Source: an uncultured Kangiella sp. (GTDB taxonomy: Bacteria; Pseudomonadota; Gammaproteobacteria; Enterobacterales; Kangiellaceae). From it: a stretch of DNA of 64,000 nucleotides. The stretch lies in contig CANMKR010000001.1 in assembly GCA_947498625.1 (NCBI GenBank), positions 240,090 to 304,089 of the forward strand, read 5' to 3'. Shown here in pieces: positions 62,863-64,000 of this stretch. Made by a program: the position numbers and the translations under genes. Under the pieces are notes generated by a model. The model did not search any database, had not been told where the DNA came from, and was given only the letters and a program-made list of their open reading frames with translations. Position 1 is the stretch's first letter. Every line of letters starts with the position of its first letter.

Positions 62863-63659
62863 TAGCGGGCTCTTTTTAGACTACTTTTATTGAAGTCCTT
62901 ATCGCTTAAGCCAACGTTGAACTTGTACTCGTCCCACTCGATGATAGTGCTTTTGCCAGTTTGAACATTGTTCATTACTTGGCGATGGGCACGCCAGAAT
63001 TTATCCAAGTATTGTTTGTAATCTGAAAAAGTCATGACTTTTAACAGTTCTTCTTGTTTATCAAAATACTCAATTTTACGAACTCTGTAGTGTTCTTGAT
63101 CGATATGCGAAATCGATTTACTGTAGCCAGAATTGTTGTATTGTGGATAAAGCTCAATCACGAAAACTTTATCACCATCAATTTCATCTTCACGCAGAAA
63201 TTTATAGTTAAACTTCTCGACTTCAAATGAGGTTAAATCTTCGTTAGCAAACTCACTGCCCATCCAAGGCCCTGATTTGTTCGACGAAGAAATGCGCTTT
63301 ACACGTTTAAGCGCAGGCAAAAATAACCATTGGTCATCATTACCTTGTATATGGGTATGTGATAAAAAAGCAGTGCCTTTAACATCGCGTGGCTCATCAA
63401 AAATACTTAAGCCCATATCGCCATCATCTAGAACCTCTAAACTTTTGGAGCGAACTTTGCGAATAGTTTCGCGGCCAGCTTTATTGCGTAATGTCATGGT
63501 CATGCTGGCTTCGCTATCGCCCCAGCCGGCATTGCGTGCTTTGGTTTCTTTTGCAATGGCTAAACCTTTTTCTTCAGGAGTTTCAGCAGAAACTGCAGTT
63601 GCAAAAATAACCGCTAAAGAAAAAGAAGCTGTTAATAGTAATGTTGAAGGTTTAATCAT
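62862..63659 (-). CDS. Outer membrane lipoprotein-sorting protein (LolA/LolB-like fold, COG2834-type)
   Basis: A 265-residue exported protein with a signal peptide (LLLTASFSLAVIFATAVSA). The mature part is the COG2834 fold: MTMTLRNKAGRETIRKVRSKSLE, GTAFLSHTHIQGNDDQWLFLP, KRVKRISSSNKSGPWMGSEF and DEYKFNVGLSDKDFNKSSLKR. Such periplasmic proteins are encoded with RND/MMPL transporters and are thought to carry lipids to the outer membrane. It fits between the transporter gene (12 bases) and the tetR gene (1-base overlap). Confidence 0.85.
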   Translation of the reverse strand: MIKPSTLLLTASFSLAVIFATAVSAETPEEKGLAIAKETKARNAGWGDSEASMTMTLRNKAGRETIRKVRSKSLEVLDDGDMGLSIFDEPRDVKGTAFLSHTHIQGNDDQWLFLPALKRVKRISSSNKSGPWMGSEFANEDLTSFEVEKFNYKFLREDEIDGDKVFVIELYPQYNNSGYSKSISHIDQEHYRVRKIEYFDKQEELLKVMTFSDYKQYLDKFWRAHRQVMNNVQTGKSTIIEWDEYKFNVGLSDKDFNKSSLKRAR

Positions 63660-63671
63660 TATATTCTCCGA

Positions 63672-64000
63672 TTAGACTTCGTTAGTCTGCTTACGTTTTT
63701 TCGAAAGCATCAATAAAGGTGGTAATAATAAGAAATCAATTATCAAAGCCGCGGCTAAGGTAATTGCAGTCATGATGCCCATTTCAGCATTCATCACATA
63801 ATGCGACATGCCTAGAACCAAGAATCCTAAAACTAAAACAATGGTCGTAACGGTTAATGCCATACCGACTGTTTGGAAGGCATAGCGTACCGCTTCTGGC
63901 GGTTGCATCCCTTTTTCACGATAAGCGCGCAGATACTTGCTTAAAAAATGCACCGTATCATCAACGACAATACCAAGCGTCATGCCCATGACCACTGATA
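63672..64000 (-). CDS. RND superfamily (MMPL-type) transporter, C-terminal part
   Basis: The frame runs to the window end, so the 5' part lies beyond base 64000. About 109 residues are visible: the membrane-helix motif GMTLGIVVDDTVHFLSKY (GxxxDD of the proton-relay helix), VGMALTVTTIVLVLGFLVL, AEMGIMTAITLAAALIIDFLLL and a basic tail ending KKRKQTNEV. This matches the C-terminal half of MMPL/HpnN-like exporters that move lipids or hopanoids. First gene of a leftward operon with the LolA-like and TetR genes. Confidence 0.85.
   Translation of the reverse strand, partial: SVVMGMTLGIVVDDTVHFLSKYLRAYREKGMQPPEAVRYAFQTVGMALTVTTIVLVLGFLVLGMSHYVMNAEMGIMTAITLAAALIIDFLLLPPLLMLSKKRKQTNEV

Overview
The window is AT-rich (roughly 40% GC), gene-dense, gammaproteobacterial chromosome. 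The gene orders yicC-gmk-rpoZ-spoT-ridA-trmH, oxyR-recG, apaG-apaH, glyQ-glyS-gmhB and gor/hldE/prlC are typical of that class. The mix of peptidases, a GlyGly-CTERM-tailed secreted enzyme, c5 cytochromes and TonB transport suggests a marine proteolytic bacterium of the Oceanospirillales/Kangiellaceae type. That placement is inference, not a database match. No rRNA, tRNA or CRISPR was found.

Layout. 1-3.5 kb: two tandem lipid A-type acyltransferases, then a leftward cluster (arsenate reductase, SlyD-like FKBP, MAPEG protein, YdfG-like dehydrogenase). 3.6-4.8 kb: apaG-apaH. 4.9-8.1 kb: a leftward run of small unrelated genes separated by attC-like sites, read here as an integron-type cassette array without a visible integrase. 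8.4-13.5 kb: yicC, gmk, rpoZ, spoT, ridA, trmH. 13.6-18.7 kb: a DUF418 membrane protein, a rhodanese-methyltransferase fusion, oxyR and recG. 18.8-25.2 kb: malate dehydrogenase, two exported unknowns, an ECF sigma factor with a membrane partner and its own ECF-type promoter, a PEMT/ICMT-like methyltransferase, an M15-like peptidase, a nuclease lipoprotein and a ThrE-type exporter. 25.4-31.9 kb: a ZnuD-like TonB receptor, a rare bacterial pepsin-family protein, RarD, a thioesterase and two cytochromes c5. 32-40 kb: a TolB-propeller/amidohydrolase fusion, a TPR-GGDEF cyclase and a PKD-containing M14 carboxypeptidase. 40-48 kb: dps, tusA, a DUF1285 protein, tag, glyQS, gmhB, an SDR-like protein, a DUF481 protein and a gamma-carbonic anhydrase. 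48-59 kb: a PAS-GGDEF-EAL protein, an ATP-grasp enzyme, a TraB/GumN protein, gor, hldE, a CDP-glycerol phosphotransferase/TagD pair and prlC. 59-64 kb: a periplasmic unknown, an AraC-FGGY kinase pair, and a leftward RND/MMPL transporter - LolA-like - TetR operon cut by the window end.

Functional themes. The stringent response and nucleotide signalling are covered by SpoT, ApaH and two c-di-GMP proteins. Redox defence is covered by OxyR, Dps, Gor and ArsC. Envelope building is covered by the LpxL-like enzymes, GmhB, HldE and TagD with its transferase; gmhB and hldE supply ADP-heptose for LPS core. The points most worth following up are the cassette array with its repeated TATAAT-bearing element (4.9-8.1 kb), the pepsin homologue (28.2-29.4 kb) and the phosphoglycerol-transfer pair beside hldE (55.7-57.2 kb).
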